Positions 24,541 through 36,987 of a DNA stretch of 64,000 bases are shown here, piece after piece. This stretch comes from Circinella umbellata. Its lineage: Eukaryota; Mucoromycota; Mucoromycetes; Mucorales; Lichtheimiaceae. Below the pieces are notes generated by a model. The model did no database searches and was not told the DNA's origin. It worked only from the letters and a program-made list of their open reading frames with translations. The position numbers and the translations under genes were made by a program. Positions within the stretch are counted from its first letter, which is position 1. Every line of letters begins with the position of its first letter. The DNA is taken from assembly GCA_025093555.1 (NCBI GenBank), contig JAIWNF010000077.1:118789-182788 (forward strand), in the 5' to 3' direction.

Positions 24541-27389
24541 TGGTAAAGTTGAAAAAGAAGAGAAAAAAAGAAACCAAAAGAGAGAAAGAGAGGATGGTAT
24601 TATTGTTCTTGTTCATGATGATATGTATTGTTACGGTGCCTCTTTTTTCGGGTTTATTTCTTCTCTCTCTCCCTCTCTTTTTTTTCATCTGTATCAGAAT
24701 TATTTTATTATTACCATTATCTCTATTACGTATCATTATGAACAGACCAGACCCAAAAGTTTTAAACAAGGAATAATAAGTTAGTTCACTTTTGTTCAAT
24801 GAAATTTGTAACCAAAAGAATCGATTTCTCCTACAGTTTGGTTCACTTTCACCTAATAATGAACTCTTATTTATCAAAAAGCATTTTTAGCTAGAATCAA
24901 GTAAGCATTAAGAGAATAGGTACCTACTTGAATATTTAGTATGAAAATAGGGTAGTTTCTTTCCTTCGTTGCTTAACAACTCTTTCCTCCAGCTATTTGA
25001 TCAGTAGAAATTGGTGGTTACAAAAACTGTTCTTTAATTTATTATTCTCTTTCTTTAACCAAGTTATCGATATACTTTATATTCATAGTTTTACGTATGT
25101 GAAATCTATATAGCTTATTCCATTGATTTCCCCCCAACATCCTTTAAATTTCCGATATTTTTTTTTTCTTTTGGGCGGCCAGAGAATCGGGTACATATCT
25201 TTTTTAAATGACAGCGGATCAAAAAGGTTAGAAAAAAATCTTTTCACTTCAACTCTAATCATCCCCCAAAGAAAAATCTATTTATTTTTATAACCTTCTA
25301 AAGAACAATATCTCTTAATTTGGTTTTGTAATAAAACTTCCTTATCTGGTTTAGTAATTTGAATGGATTCTAAATATTATTTACTTTATTGCTATTTCAC
25401 GATGTTAAACATCAATAATAATAGCAGTAAAAAAAAATCGATTATAAATAAAAAATAAAGAGCGGGACCAAAAAACTATGTCCATGAGTCAATCACAAAT
25501 GACAACCATTTACCAGTGATATTAACATATATGACAATAATTTCTTCTTTATTTATATCAAGTAATGTCATACAAAATAAAATATACATATAGAATCATA
25601 TTTTTATTACAATAAATTTCGTTTTTTTTTTTCAAAAGACTCTTATTAAAAAAAAAACTGAACACAAATTCATATGGAAGATCATGGATCTGCGGATGAT
25701 GATCATGATCTGATAAAACAAATTTACTACGTATATTCATACATTATCATTGGATTCCCGATTTTTCCCTTTGGGGTACTTCTTGAAAAAAAAATCTATT
25801 TGGGTATATTATCCAAGTATAGTTTTATTGATGCAAATAAATGTACACATATCAATAGATTCGAGTTCATCTTCAAAAAACAAATCATATCGTATCATAG
25901 CAATCTATATATATATATATATACATATATATACAGAACATTGTATAATAAAATGTTACACTCCATCAAAACTAAAATATCTAATACGTAGTATATTCCC
26001 TATGTAAAGTTTTTGATTTATTTTAGTATGTAATAGTTAGATATATATATACGACTATATCTATGTTTTTCTGGCTAGTAATAAACATAAAAGAAAAAAA
26101 AAATATACGTACGTATTAACTTATTGTTTTTTTAGTCTACTTTACATTAAATTCATATCAATTCTTATTATACTTATTTTTGCAATGGGTCTTTTTTTCT
26201 GTATAGAAAAAATTTAGTCGCAAGGGTATGAAAAGATCAGATTGCCAAAAAATAAAAATAAAGAGACTGATAGAGATAACTTTAACAGTGGCGCGGCCAC
26301 ATGCCCGCGTCTAAAAATGTTATAGTAATATTGTAAAATCTCTTATTATTTTTTTTCTCAATGGAAAAAAAAACAAGCAAACACATGAGTTCATGAAGCT
26401 CTATCAAATGAAAGAGAAATATAAGACAGTGAACCAAATATTTTTTTATACAAGTTTATAAAATCAGGAATCACTTTTTTGTTTTTTAGATTACAAGTTC
26501 TCTAAACCAAAGAGCTCTAGATTAAACACAATTATATTTTAGATGATGTTAACAATGTTCTTTCTTTGAGAATGGCCTTGAGAATAACGAAATGTAATAC
26601 AGATCGGGTTATATTTTATTTATCTAAATTTGGTAGATTTTTCGGGTAAAAGGTATCCTTTAGTAAAAAAAAAAAACAATAATAATAATAATACGTAAAA
26701 AAAAGGGCTCTATTTCAGACTTTTTTTTTTATTTATTTGAGTTTAGTTTATCTAATCAAAATGATTATAAAGAACTCCTTTATTTTTTACGTACAAAAAG
26801 AATAAGAAAAAACCCAATGTTTTTTTTTTGTTCTTATATAATTAGGAAAATTATACTTAATAGAGTTATAAATTGTACATGTTTAAAAAAAATCTGATAA
26901 AATACCTAAAAGAATCTGATAAGCATATTACAATGATCGGGAAACCATAATTTTTTCTAGGGGGGGAGGGACAAAGACCCCCTTTTTATTTGTTTGTTGT
27001 CTATTTTTCCTACATATCTCTGCAAACACCCCCACCCCCAAGAAATGCCCATGGTAACGTTAAACAGCAGAATTGTTTGGGCGATCTCTTTTACTATCTT
27101 ACATCTAAACTTTAAAGCATATCGTTTTTTTTTTGACATGATAAAGATCATATAATAACAATATAATATTAATAAATTTCATTCTCAAATGTTTTACATT
27201 TATATATAAATAGTTTTTCTTTTGAACAATTGATTTGTTTTTCTTATGTGTTGATTGATAAAAAAAAAAGCATATCTTTTATCATCCTCTCCCTCCCTCC
27301 TCTTTTTTTTATATCAATACCCCCCTACCCACATTTCCCCCTCTCTTCCTCTTAAGGCAAAATATACTCTCCATAAACCCCCAAAAAAA
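24541..27389. other. Gene-poor spacer before the conserved core
   Basis: About 2.8 kb of very AT-rich DNA with long A/T tracts and several overlapping low-complexity ORFs (24,474-24,877, 25,674-26,007), none supported. A lone GC-rich palindrome (GTGGC-GCG-GCCAC) sits at 26,288-26,300. A G-run and a matching C-run lie at 26,961 and 27,027. The stretch 27,280-27,389 is a pyrimidine-rich leader, as is common before fungal starts. Confidence 0.5.
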
Positions 27390-29438
27390 ATGAAAGAATT
27401 CAATTCATCTAAAGATTTTCATAAAGTTGGTTATACTTATGCTTTCTTTTGGTGGGGTCTATTCACACTTTATTGTCTTGCTCATCAAATCGATCGTTTT
27501 TTGATTTATCGAACACGTCGTTTACGTAGTCAAGGAAAAGTCATGCCAGAACCATTCTCTATCTTGGGTTGTTTTAGTCGATTTTTTTATTCTTTTGAAC
27601 ATGTGATTGAAATTCCTTTTGTTACTACTTGGATGCCTATCAAACATATTATGGGTGTTACTTTCTTTGTAATTATTAATGTCATTTGGATTTGTCTTGC
27701 TCCTTTTCATTTGGCTCCTAATAAGACGTGGGCTAATGTCTTGACAATTGGTTTAATGGATCGTCGTGCCGCTTATGTTGGTATGGTCAATTGGAGTTTT
27801 GTATTTATTCTTGGTTCAAGAAATACGGTGGTTACGCGTATGTCTGGTTTATCATTTGAAGGGCTTATCCCATTTCATCGTTGGTTAGCAAGAATTGGTT
27901 TTATTGAGTATATTCCTCATTTTGTATGGAGAATGTAAGTGTATTATTATATTATATATCTATTTAGATAAATATATAACACTAACTAATAAATCATATA
28001 TATATAGTATGCATGGTTATCAAAAAGATTATGTTGCCAAGGATGCTCTTTTCCGTGATATTGAACAAGGAACGGGTACAATTGCTATGATTGGTTTCTT
28101 ACTGTTATTCGTAACATCTTTTGAATGGATTCGTCGAAACTATTTTGAAATCTTCTACTATTCTCATATTGTTGGTATTATTATTGCTACTATTGCTGCT
28201 TGTTGGCATGAAACCGGTTGTTTCTATTATTTTATTCCCGCCGTTTTACTTTGGGCTTTTGATCGTATTTGGCGTACTTATCAATCGTGGTGGTCAAATT
28301 ATCATCGTACCAAATTATTAAATGTTGAATCTTTTGATAATAATAAGGGTGCTGAACAAGGACAAGGAATTACTCAAGTACTTTTTGAATATGGTCGTCT
28401 TCAACATTATCATCCAGGTCAATACGTTTTTGTTACTTTGGTGAACAAGACCAAAAAAGCATTTTGGAATTATGCTAATTGGCATCCTATGACTATTTCT
28501 GAAGTATTTCAACCTTCTGCTAACACATTGGATAAAACAAGAAAAGAATTGAATGAAAAAATCACTACATCTTCTTCCAACAAAAAAACGAACAGTGATA
28601 AACAAGTTCAAGAAAAACAAATCGTGAATCAAGAATCTACTGGTAGTAGTAATAGTAGTACAAGTGATAATATCAAAAATAGACGTTATCGTCGACAGGG
28701 TGATATTCCATCAGCTTCGCTTCATATCAAAGCATTGGGTTCTTATACATATGATTTATTACAAGCTGGTATTGAACACGATGAATTAGATCTCAAGGTA
28801 GATGGTCCTTATGGTCCTCGTTTAGAATATCAAGATTATAAAACAATGGGTTGTTTTGCTGCTGGTATTGGTATTACACCTGCTTTGACGTTAATTAAAG
28901 ATTGTATTGAAAGACGTGCAGCAGGTGTTGATACAGTCATTACAGATCAAGTTCATCTTGTTTGGGCTATTCGTACATTAGGTAATTTCTATCCAGGGGG
29001 AAAGCGGGATTAGAAAGTTTTGTTGAAAACAAATAGAAAACATAAATGTTTGCTGACCTAGAAAAAACTAATAATAATTTTTTTTTATCAGATGAACTGA
29101 CACCATTTACGGATCTGATAATTTATTGGACCGAACAATGTTCAAATGCTACAAATCCAATTCAGCTTTACCTTGATATTTATGTTACTCGTCAAAACAA
29201 CAGTCCTAATAATAATGAACAAGAACAAAAACATTGGATCGAATCTTTAAATAATTGTAATGTCACTTTCAATTCAAGACCTAATATTGAAAATTGTATG
29301 AATAGAATAGAAGAGATGACATCGGATAACAAATCCGTATGGGTCCATACATGTGGTTCGGATGATTTCATGAGACTTATTATGAATCAAGCTATTAAAC
29401 ATCATTGGAATGTTCATCATGAAACCTTTGAATTTTAA
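27390..29438 (+). CDS. Ferric-chelate reductase (FRE family), membrane flavocytochrome
   Basis: Three exons: 27390-27934, 28008-28981 and 29092-29438, giving 621 aa. FRE enzymes pass electrons from NADPH through FAD and two hemes across the membrane, reducing Fe(III) or Cu(II) for uptake. Two pairs of heme-binding histidines are visible, each spaced H-x13-H: H163/H177 and H235/H249. They sit among several hydrophobic segments (about 18-36, 84-107, 130-142, 204-220, 228-268). The FAD motif HPMTI is at 341-345. DGPYG is at 447-451 and the NADPH-loop GIGITP is at 468-473. A serine/asparagine-rich insert fills about 350-412. The second intron must be spliced, because reading through gives an early stop. 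Its acceptor follows a CTAAT branch and a T-run. The gene is co-directional with the GATA factor that follows. Confidence 0.9.
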
Positions 29439-29867
29439 ATATTATTTGTATTATAGTTGGAAAGTTGTATTATAGAAAAGACAAAATTAATAAAATATAT
29501 TTTAATGAACAAAAAAAGTGATGATTGCTGGTTCCTTAATAAAGAAAAAAAAAAACCGTGGCTGGTTTTAAATATCTCCCGAGAGAAGAGAAGGGAAGAG
29601 AAGAGAGAGAAATCTTATCGAGTTTCACCTTTTTGTTTTTTTTTTATAACTCTATTATTATTTATTATCAGTATAATTATTATTACTTGGCCAACACCAA
29701 AAAAAAAAAAATCTTTCCCCCCCCACCGCTCTCTCTCTCTCCTTCACCCTCTTTTTTTTTTAATATACAACTAATTCTACTAGTGTTCCATTGAGAGCCT
29801 TTTTTTTTTTAAGAAAAAAAAAAAGAAGAAACCCACCAGAGTTAGATATATAAATATATACACAATA
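29439..29867. promoter_or_regulatory. Intergenic leader of the GATA gene
   Basis: Low-complexity DNA with alternating purine-rich (GAGAAGAG) and pyrimidine-rich (CTCTCTCTCC) tracts and long A and T runs before the ATG at 29,868. I cannot define individual sites. Confidence 0.35.
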
Positions 29868-32307
29868 ATGACACCTTTTGTCCTAAGGGTCAAAGGGGGT
29901 GAAGATACTTTTTTTTCTCCATTAGAAAATTTTCATTCTGAACAAGACATTAGTTATGTTTGGAAAATTACCAATAAAGTAAAAGATGCTTTAGAAAATG
30001 GATCACGCATGGAAAATATGTCTTGGAGACTTTGGTTCCGTCATCAATCAATAAATCAACAAAAACTTGAACAAAAACAAAAGCAACAATTACAATTATT
30101 AGAACAACAACAACAACAATTTGAACATTCTCTTACATTGCATGTCCAACAGCAGCAACAACAACAAGAACAAGAAAATCACCATCACCAATTTTGGTTT
30201 GACCAACACCATAATCCTCCACCTCCACCTACAAAAGATTTACCTCCTGATATGATGGATTTTGATGATACTACAAATCAATTCATGTTACATAATAATT
30301 CTACTCATGATTTTCTATTTGGTAATGAGAATCATCATCATCATCATCACCATGGGGATACTATGAATACAATAGCAACAACAAATATTAAATCTATTGA
30401 TCATCATTTACAAGAGGGTGGCACACCATGGCCATTAGCTGCAACAGAATATGATTTACAACGTGATATGCGAGATACTCCACCTTCATTTCAACAAGAT
30501 CAACATCTCGATAATGCTCTAGCTTCTCGTATGGCCGCTTTTTCAATGCAACCTATGAATTCTATACCATCGAGTCCTATCCTACCACATATGACACCTA
30601 TGTCTATGCATCATCGTACACCTCAAGATGCAATAAATGGTAATAGCAATACTAATAATAATAATACTGCTGGTAATGGTGCTGCAGTTTATGTAAAATC
30701 ATCTACTTTATTACAACAAGATCAATCAACAACTACAACTAGTCTACATAAATTATTAGAACAACAACAAACAAATCATCATTATCATACAACTGCTCGT
30801 GTACGATCAAGGCCACAAATTTCATTAGAAATTGAAGGATTAACTTCTTCATCTTCTTCATCCGCAAATGATCATTCAACATCATTATATCATACAGATT
30901 TGTAAGTTTCCTCTTTTTATTTACATACTTGATTATATCCCATAAAATTAATTTTTAGCATTATATATATATTAGATTTTCGCCTTCTATAGCATCATCT
31001 TCACATCAACAAGCAGGTGATATAATGCCTGTCCCACAAATTTTAAATTTATTAGAACAAGCAGGTATGTATGATGGTGATCAACCTACTAAATTCGAAC
31101 AACACCAACAAGTACAGCAACAACCGTTACAACTTCACCATCATCATAACCATCCATTTCATAATCATAATCATCAACAAATACAAACACAAACACAAAA
31201 ACCAACGACAACCAGTTTAGCGAAATTACGTAAAAAGAATATAATATCCAAAACAAAGGATGATATGAATCAAGAATCTTCATACTCTTCGTCTTCCTCT
31301 GAATATGAATCTTCTTCTGATGATGATAGTAGTGATGATGATAATGATGATACGAGTTCAGATGAAGAAGAGGACGAAGAAATTGATGATACACCTATAT
31401 GTACTAATTGTGGTGCAACGTCAACTCCTTTATGGCGTCGATCTCCTGATGATGAATTATTATGTAATGCATGTGGTTTATAGTAAGTATATATTCTCTT
31501 TATTTCCTACTTGTTATTTCCTACAATTTTCTTCTAAAACTTTATATTATTATTTTTTTTAGTCAAAAATTACATAATGCACCAAGACCAAAATCACTTC
31601 GTCCTAATAGTGCAAGAAAAGAAATTCGTGAAGAAGCAGCAGTTCGATTAGTATGTTCTAATTGTAAAACAACGACAACTCCACTTTGGCGTCGAGATGG
31701 TGAAGGTGCTCCATTATGTAATGCTTGTGGTTTATAGTAAGTTCTTTTTTTTTATATTCTTATTTTGAGACGAGGAAAATTAATTTTCTTTTTATCTAGT
31801 CTAAAATTACATCAGGAAAAACGACCTTTATCAATGAAAAGTGATACAATTAAAAAACGACAACGTTATGAAAGTCAACGTAATCGTAAAAAGAAAGGAA
31901 AAAAGAAAAAAGATAAAAAAACAAAAAAGAAAAGATCAAGAAAAGATGATAGTCATTCAAAAAAGAATAAACATCGAGAAGAAAAACGAGGTCGTGTTGC
32001 TTATTCACCTACACCTGAAGTAGCTTCTTTACCTTCACCTGCAACAATAACAACAGCAGAAGCAGAGGCTATGGCTTCTACTTCAAGTATTTTGGCTTCC
32101 ACAACTCAATTAATGATGAATTTTCAACAAGCAACTGCTGCGCAGCAACAACAACAACAACAACAACCATTTTATCAAGATCATTTATTTCAACATTCAT
32201 TTAATTTCACACCATCATCACCTTCTTCTTCAACCCATAATAATAATAATAATAATGATTTATGTGATGGAAGTTGTATTGCTGGTATGGGTGCTGCAGA
32301 TTTCTAG
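29868..32307 (+). CDS. GATA transcription factor with two zinc fingers
   Basis: Four exons: 29868-30901, 30976-31482, 31563-31736 and 31800-32307, giving 740 aa. The N-terminus has the fungal AreA-type motif ([15 protein letters not shown], then [12 protein letters not shown], residues 31-59). Long glutamine-, histidine- and asparagine-rich stretches follow, then an acidic serine tract just before the fingers. Two GATA fingers of the form CX2C-X17-CX2C lie at residues 487-511 and 545-569, each with TPLWRR. A lysine-rich basic tail follows the second. Close two-finger GATA factors with this N-terminus could regulate nitrogen or iron genes. The upstream ferric reductase hints at iron, but that is only context. 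Both fingers end at an identical splice position after NACGL. Confidence 0.92.
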
Positions 32308-32763
32308 AAAAACAACACATCCATTTTCTCTCTCTTCCTATACATATATATTTTATACATATCCGACTCCCCCCCTCCTTTCATCTTCACTTTTTTTTTC
32401 TTTTGAGATTCTTACATTATATATACCTTTTTTTTTATTTTTGTTTTTAACAATTACACATTTCATATATACAAACCTTTCGCTCCCTTTATTGTAACAT
32501 ATATAAAAATTCTTTCATTATAAGCTTTATATATACATATATATATATATATATACATTACACACAATTCAACTCCCTCCCCCCAAAAAAAAATCTCCCC
32601 ACTCATAAGTTCTCTCTTTTATTTTTATTTTCCATTGACCTTTTGTTTTGTTTTAGTCGTTGTAATATATTAATCTCTTTAAAAATTTGTTAATAATTTA
32701 CATTATAGAATGTATAAATAAGATGGATAGATAGGCAGGATGGAGGGATAAAGTTTTTTGATT
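32308..32763. other. Convergent 3' spacer between GATA gene and RIT1
   Basis: AT-rich shared 3' region with TATA and T runs, and C-rich patches near 32,370 and 32,577. Terminators of both converging genes should lie here; no clear single site. Confidence 0.4.
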
Positions 32764-34832
32764 CTAACTCATAAAATAAGTATTTACTTTTTTTAATGTG
32801 GCTCTTGTAGGTGAAGCCTGAATATGAAGACAAATGTATATATGTTAGTTATTATGTATGTAAAAGTGTGTGTTTAATCATTTTGATGTATATATATATA
32901 TTTACCTTGGGTCGACTACTAATAATTTTCAATAAATGATCATGAATAATTTTCTTATCAACTAAATATATATATATATAAAAGAGTCGATAAGGTTAGA
33001 CGCATTATATGAATCCCTCTTTATCCCCATTATCCAAAAAAAAAAAAAAAGAAATAATAGTCCAAACTTACCACAAGGAACACCTTTTGGAATAAAATTC
33101 ATATTTATATCAAAATAATAAACTAAAATAGCTAAAGCAATACCAACAGATCGATCCTGTCCTTTAGCACAATGAATCAATAATCTATTTTGAGCACTGA
33201 GTGGTTTTTTCGCAAATGTTAAAGCCTCAGGTATACATTCTAATAATTTTTGTTGTCCTTTTTTTCCTTCTGCAATAGGTAATTGTAAATAATTGGGATG
33301 ATCCGTATTCGCTTCATAATGGGTCTGTGTACAATTAATAATAAAATCGAAATTTTTCCAACATAAAGGGGGTTTGCCACTTTTTCTGGATCCTATGGCT
33401 ATGGATGTTCCTTGGATTATATCATAAGGTTTTTCTTCTACTTCTTCTTCTCCATCATCTTCATTATTTTTAGATGCTTGTTTTGCTTGATTCACTAAAT
33501 GATGAGTCATTTTTTCACATTCAGTCGATGTTCCCACATTAAGTAACTTTTCAGCATGTTGCCAGAATAATTTCGGCGTTAATCCCTATTATATTACATG
33601 TATAAATTGGAGTGAGTGTGTTATGATATTAACTCCTCTTTAGTAGATATTAATCATTACATGACACCAAGCTTCTTGATCATCCCCTGATCCTTGTACA
33701 TATAAATAACCACCAGGTCTTGCTTGACAACCTGATTCAACAGCTTGTGAAGCACTTAGACATATAACAGGCCAAAATGGAGCATCCGAATAATCCGGTG
33801 GATCATTGATAAAAAAAGAAGATTGAGGTGTAAACCAAAGAGGTCGTAGTGGTTTTATAACGAGTTTAGATATAGATTCCATATTGATACCATTTGAATC
33901 CTATATAATATATATACATATATCTCTTCATTTGTTATTATTATTCCATCCAAAAACCACATGATTCTTTTATACCCAATCCAAAAATACTCTCTTTCTC
34001 GCTCACCAGAAGTTTTTGAGCAAATCCATCCATTCTTTCTTCAATTTGTGCATGTTCTGATCTTGATACTACAGAAGGAAGTGAATGAAATTGAGATGCT
34101 TTTTCTGGATCCAAAAATGAAGGTAAATTATGTTTCGATCGATATTGAATAATAGCACGATTGATAGCACAACACCAAATAGGAACCGTTTTAGAAAGTG
34201 AATCAGGAATTCTTTTCCCGCGTCTTGTTGAATCAACAATAATACATCCTTGATATTTATTAATGATATCTAATAAATGTAAGTTACCACGCCTTAAATT
34301 GAAATCCCATTGTCCCATATGTCCATCCGTAGATTTAAAATAGACTGAATGCACCTGTCTCTATAGACAAAAAAAAATAGAGTATGTGGGTTTTTTTTTC
34401 TTTTGATCCAAAAAAGAGGTTGGATAAAATAATTCTTATATTTACCTCGGTTGGATCAATATACCAAGACCCACATCGTTCATTTGCTAATATAGAAATA
34501 TATATATATCAGTTTTAATAAAAATCATATATTATGCAAACAAATATCTCCCTCCCCTTATTGTTGTTGTCTTACCAACAAGTGGTAACCTTGGAAACAA
34601 ACTTGAAATTTCTTTAACAAAATCAGCGTCTTCTTGAATTGATCGTAATCGATTTAAACTATTCAAGAGGACCAAGGAAATAATAATTTTAAGTTTGAAC
34701 AATTTATCACTTTTACGCAAAATATAATAGTTCCTTTTATTTTTATTTTTATTTTTTTTACATGTTTTTATGATCTTTACGAATTTGATTAGCACCCGCA
34801 TGATACTCGTTCTCGAATAATCCTTTATTCAT
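32764..34832 (-). CDS. RIT1: Initiator tRNA phosphoribosyl transferase (Rit1)
   Basis: Eight exons on the minus strand: 34832-34762, 34658-34576, 34486-34446, 34360-34007, 33900-33661, 33585-33072, 32961-32906 and 32817-32764, giving 470 aa (yeast Rit1 is about 513). Rit1 adds a ribosyl-phosphate to A64 of initiator tRNA-Met so that it is kept out of elongation. Diagnostic blocks are NERCGSWYIDPTE, VYFKSTDGHMGQWDFNLRRGN, KPLRPLWFTP, GLTPKLFWQHAEKLL and a final SPTRATLKKVNTYFMS. The C-terminal half has a phosphatase-like loop HCAKGQDRS with CX5R (C402, R408). Small last exons of 56 and 54 bases are supported by frame and family match. The gene starts about 150 bases from METTL16, divergently. 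Confidence 0.92.
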
Positions 34833-34982
34833 CGGGGGTGGGGGGGGGAATTCCAACAATATAAAAAAAAAAAAGGGCTATGTTAAATAATTTTTTTTTT
34901 TTTTGGCGGTGATTTTTTCTTTTGCTTTTTCATACAAACTTTTTTTTTTTATAGAAAAAAAAAAAAAAAGAAAAATATTAGA
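34833..34982. promoter_or_regulatory. Bidirectional promoter of RIT1 and METTL16
   Basis: Only 150 bases separate the two start codons. It holds a G-run (GGGGGTGGGGGGGGG near 34,834), T-runs, and a run of A directly before the METTL16 ATG. No TATA box is evident. Both 5' leaders and both core promoters must fit here or overlap. Confidence 0.6.
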
Positions 34983-36957
34983 ATGCATAAACGTAAAAGG
35001 TCTTTGGATGAATCGGATGAGAATCAAGAATCATCACTCAATCCATATATTCAAGAAAAACCTCATTTTGGTCAACTAGCTAAACAATTTCCTGTTCTTC
35101 ATCCCTTGTAAGTTTGAATTTTTTTTTTTTTTTGTTAAAAAAGAACGAGAGAATTCATGCTAATAATAAAATACCGCGATATCCAATTATAGTGTTCATA
35201 CAGATAAATCAAATAATCCATATATTGACTTTAAAGATCCAGAAGCTGTTCGGTAATATCTACATAGAGTCATTAGGAGATAGGATTATATTTATATGTT
35301 ACTAAGATAACAACATATCATTGGTTTTTTTTATTTTTTTTCAGAACATTAACATGGTGTTTATTAAAACGTGATTTTAACCTTGACATTAAATTACGTC
35401 ATGATCGTCTTTGTCCACCTGTTCCTAATCGTTTGGATTATATTATTTGGATTGAAAATCTTTTACGTGAAACACTATCTCCTAATGAATTCAAAAATGC
35501 TCATGGTATTGATATGTAATTATATATACTTATAGCAATATTCTAGCTTTTTTTTTTCTTTCAAAAGTGATGGATGGGATTCTATAATAATAATTTTCAT
35601 CTTTAGTGGTGTAGGTGCTTCATGTATTTATCCATTATTAGGTTGTGCTCGTCATGAAAATTGGGAATTTATTGGTACAGGTAAGTACTTGTTTAAGATG
35701 ATATATATATATATATATATACGTATAACTTTGAAACTTATTTTATTATTACAAGATATTGATGAAACATCTATAAAATGTGCACGTGATAATGTCAATA
35801 AAAACAAATTAAATGATCGTATTACAATACAATATAATGATGTTCCTGAAAGAATCTTTATACTTTCAGAAGGAAAAAGGTAATACATCTATATTTCTAT
35901 ATATGAATTACTTTTTAATTATATTCAAAAGTGCTTATATATATATATATAATAATAGTTATACATTTTGTATGTGTAATCCACCCTTTTATGCATCAGA
36001 AGAAGAAGTAGAAGAAAGTTTAAGAAATAAACAAGAACAACCTTTTGCAGTAAGTTTTTATAATTATCAAGTGAATTCTATATCTGATACTTTATTTCTC
36101 TAATAATAATAATATATATGGATATAGATATGTACTGGAACAAAAAATGAGATGATTACAGATGGTGGTGAATATGGATTTATTGAACGTATTATAAATG
36201 AAAGTTTAATTTATAAGAGTCGAATCCAATGGTATACAAGTTTAGTTGGATTAAAAAAAACAATTCGTCCTTTAGTAAATCAATTAAAATCTTTTGGTGT
36301 AAGTAACCTACTCTTTATATGTATAACTTATAAGTATATTTCTAATAAGATATTATTATTTTTTAGATATCTAATTATATTGTAACAGAATTTTTACAAG
36401 GAAGAACAAAACGTTGGGCTATTGCATGGTCATTTGGATCAAAACGTGTGGTAAATAAGGAATTTTTTTTTCATATATACATTTATCTATACATAAATAA
36501 CTTTAAACTAAAAGATTTTTTTTTGAAAAAGCACAAAACACATAGTTTAAAAGAATATACACCAAAATCACAATTTATTTCTACAGTATCTAAACCTACA
36601 TTACATGTTCGTCAAGAAATGATAAATATTTTAAACGACTTGACTGTTTCTTATGAACAAGATAATGAAGATCAAGATATTTTTCGTGGCGGACCTAAAG
36701 CAAATACATGGTCACGTGCTGCACGTCGTCAATTAGCTAAAAAGAAACAAAAAATTATAGAACAAGAATATCCACTTTTTGAATTTCAAATTGAACTTGT
36801 TGAAAAAGAAAAAGGTTGTTGTGAAATAACAAGTTTATGGATTCAAGGAAATGATAGAGATGCTTTTGAAAGTTTTTGGAATCATGTCAAGAAAAGAATA
36901 GATGAATCATGTGGATTGGATAGAGGAACAAAAAATAAAATTACATCTAAAGAATAG
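34983..36957 (+). CDS. METTL16: METTL16-family RNA N6-adenosine methyltransferase
   Basis: Nine exons: 34983-35107, 35193-35252, 35345-35515, 35607-35680, 35756-35879, 35959-36049, 36128-36298, 36367-36450 and 36532-36957, giving 441 aa. The family makes m6A in U6 snRNA and related hairpins (fission yeast Mtl16, human METTL16). Residues 23-61 (NPYIQEKPHFGQLAKQFP and NNPYIDFKDPEAVR) are typical of the N-terminus. The SAM-binding stretch GIDIGVGASC is near residue 116. The catalytic NPPF is at 192-195. Then KNEMITDGGEYGFIERII and QGRTKRWAIAWSF follow. The last intron (36,451-36,531) is 81 bases and stop-free, so its retention would also give a protein; splicing there is less certain than elsewhere. 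Confidence 0.92.
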
Positions 36958-36987
36958 AAGGGGAGAGATATATAATAATACAAATTT

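Noticed and set aside
24474..24877. Overlapping ORFs on both strands
   Set aside because: Low-complexity Lys/Glu- or Phe/Leu-rich frames over purine/pyrimidine tracts; no coding signature.
26288..26300. GC-rich palindrome as regulatory operator
   Set aside because: Single 13-base palindrome with no second copy near a start; nothing supports a function.
28981..29091. Apparent break in the ferric reductase between two open frames
   Set aside because: A GT-AG intron (28,982-29,091) with a CTAAT branch and T-rich tract joins the frames and restores the family sequence, so it is an intron and not a frameshift.
33000..33060. Earlier acceptor for RIT1 exon 7 (GG|GATTCATATAATG)
   Set aside because: It leads to a non-matching tail and a stop, while the acceptor before TTGATAAGAAAATT gives the family C-terminus.
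36448..36957. A separate gene starting at 36,448
   Set aside because: It is the in-frame continuation of METTL16 and begins at a GTG inside the preceding exon.
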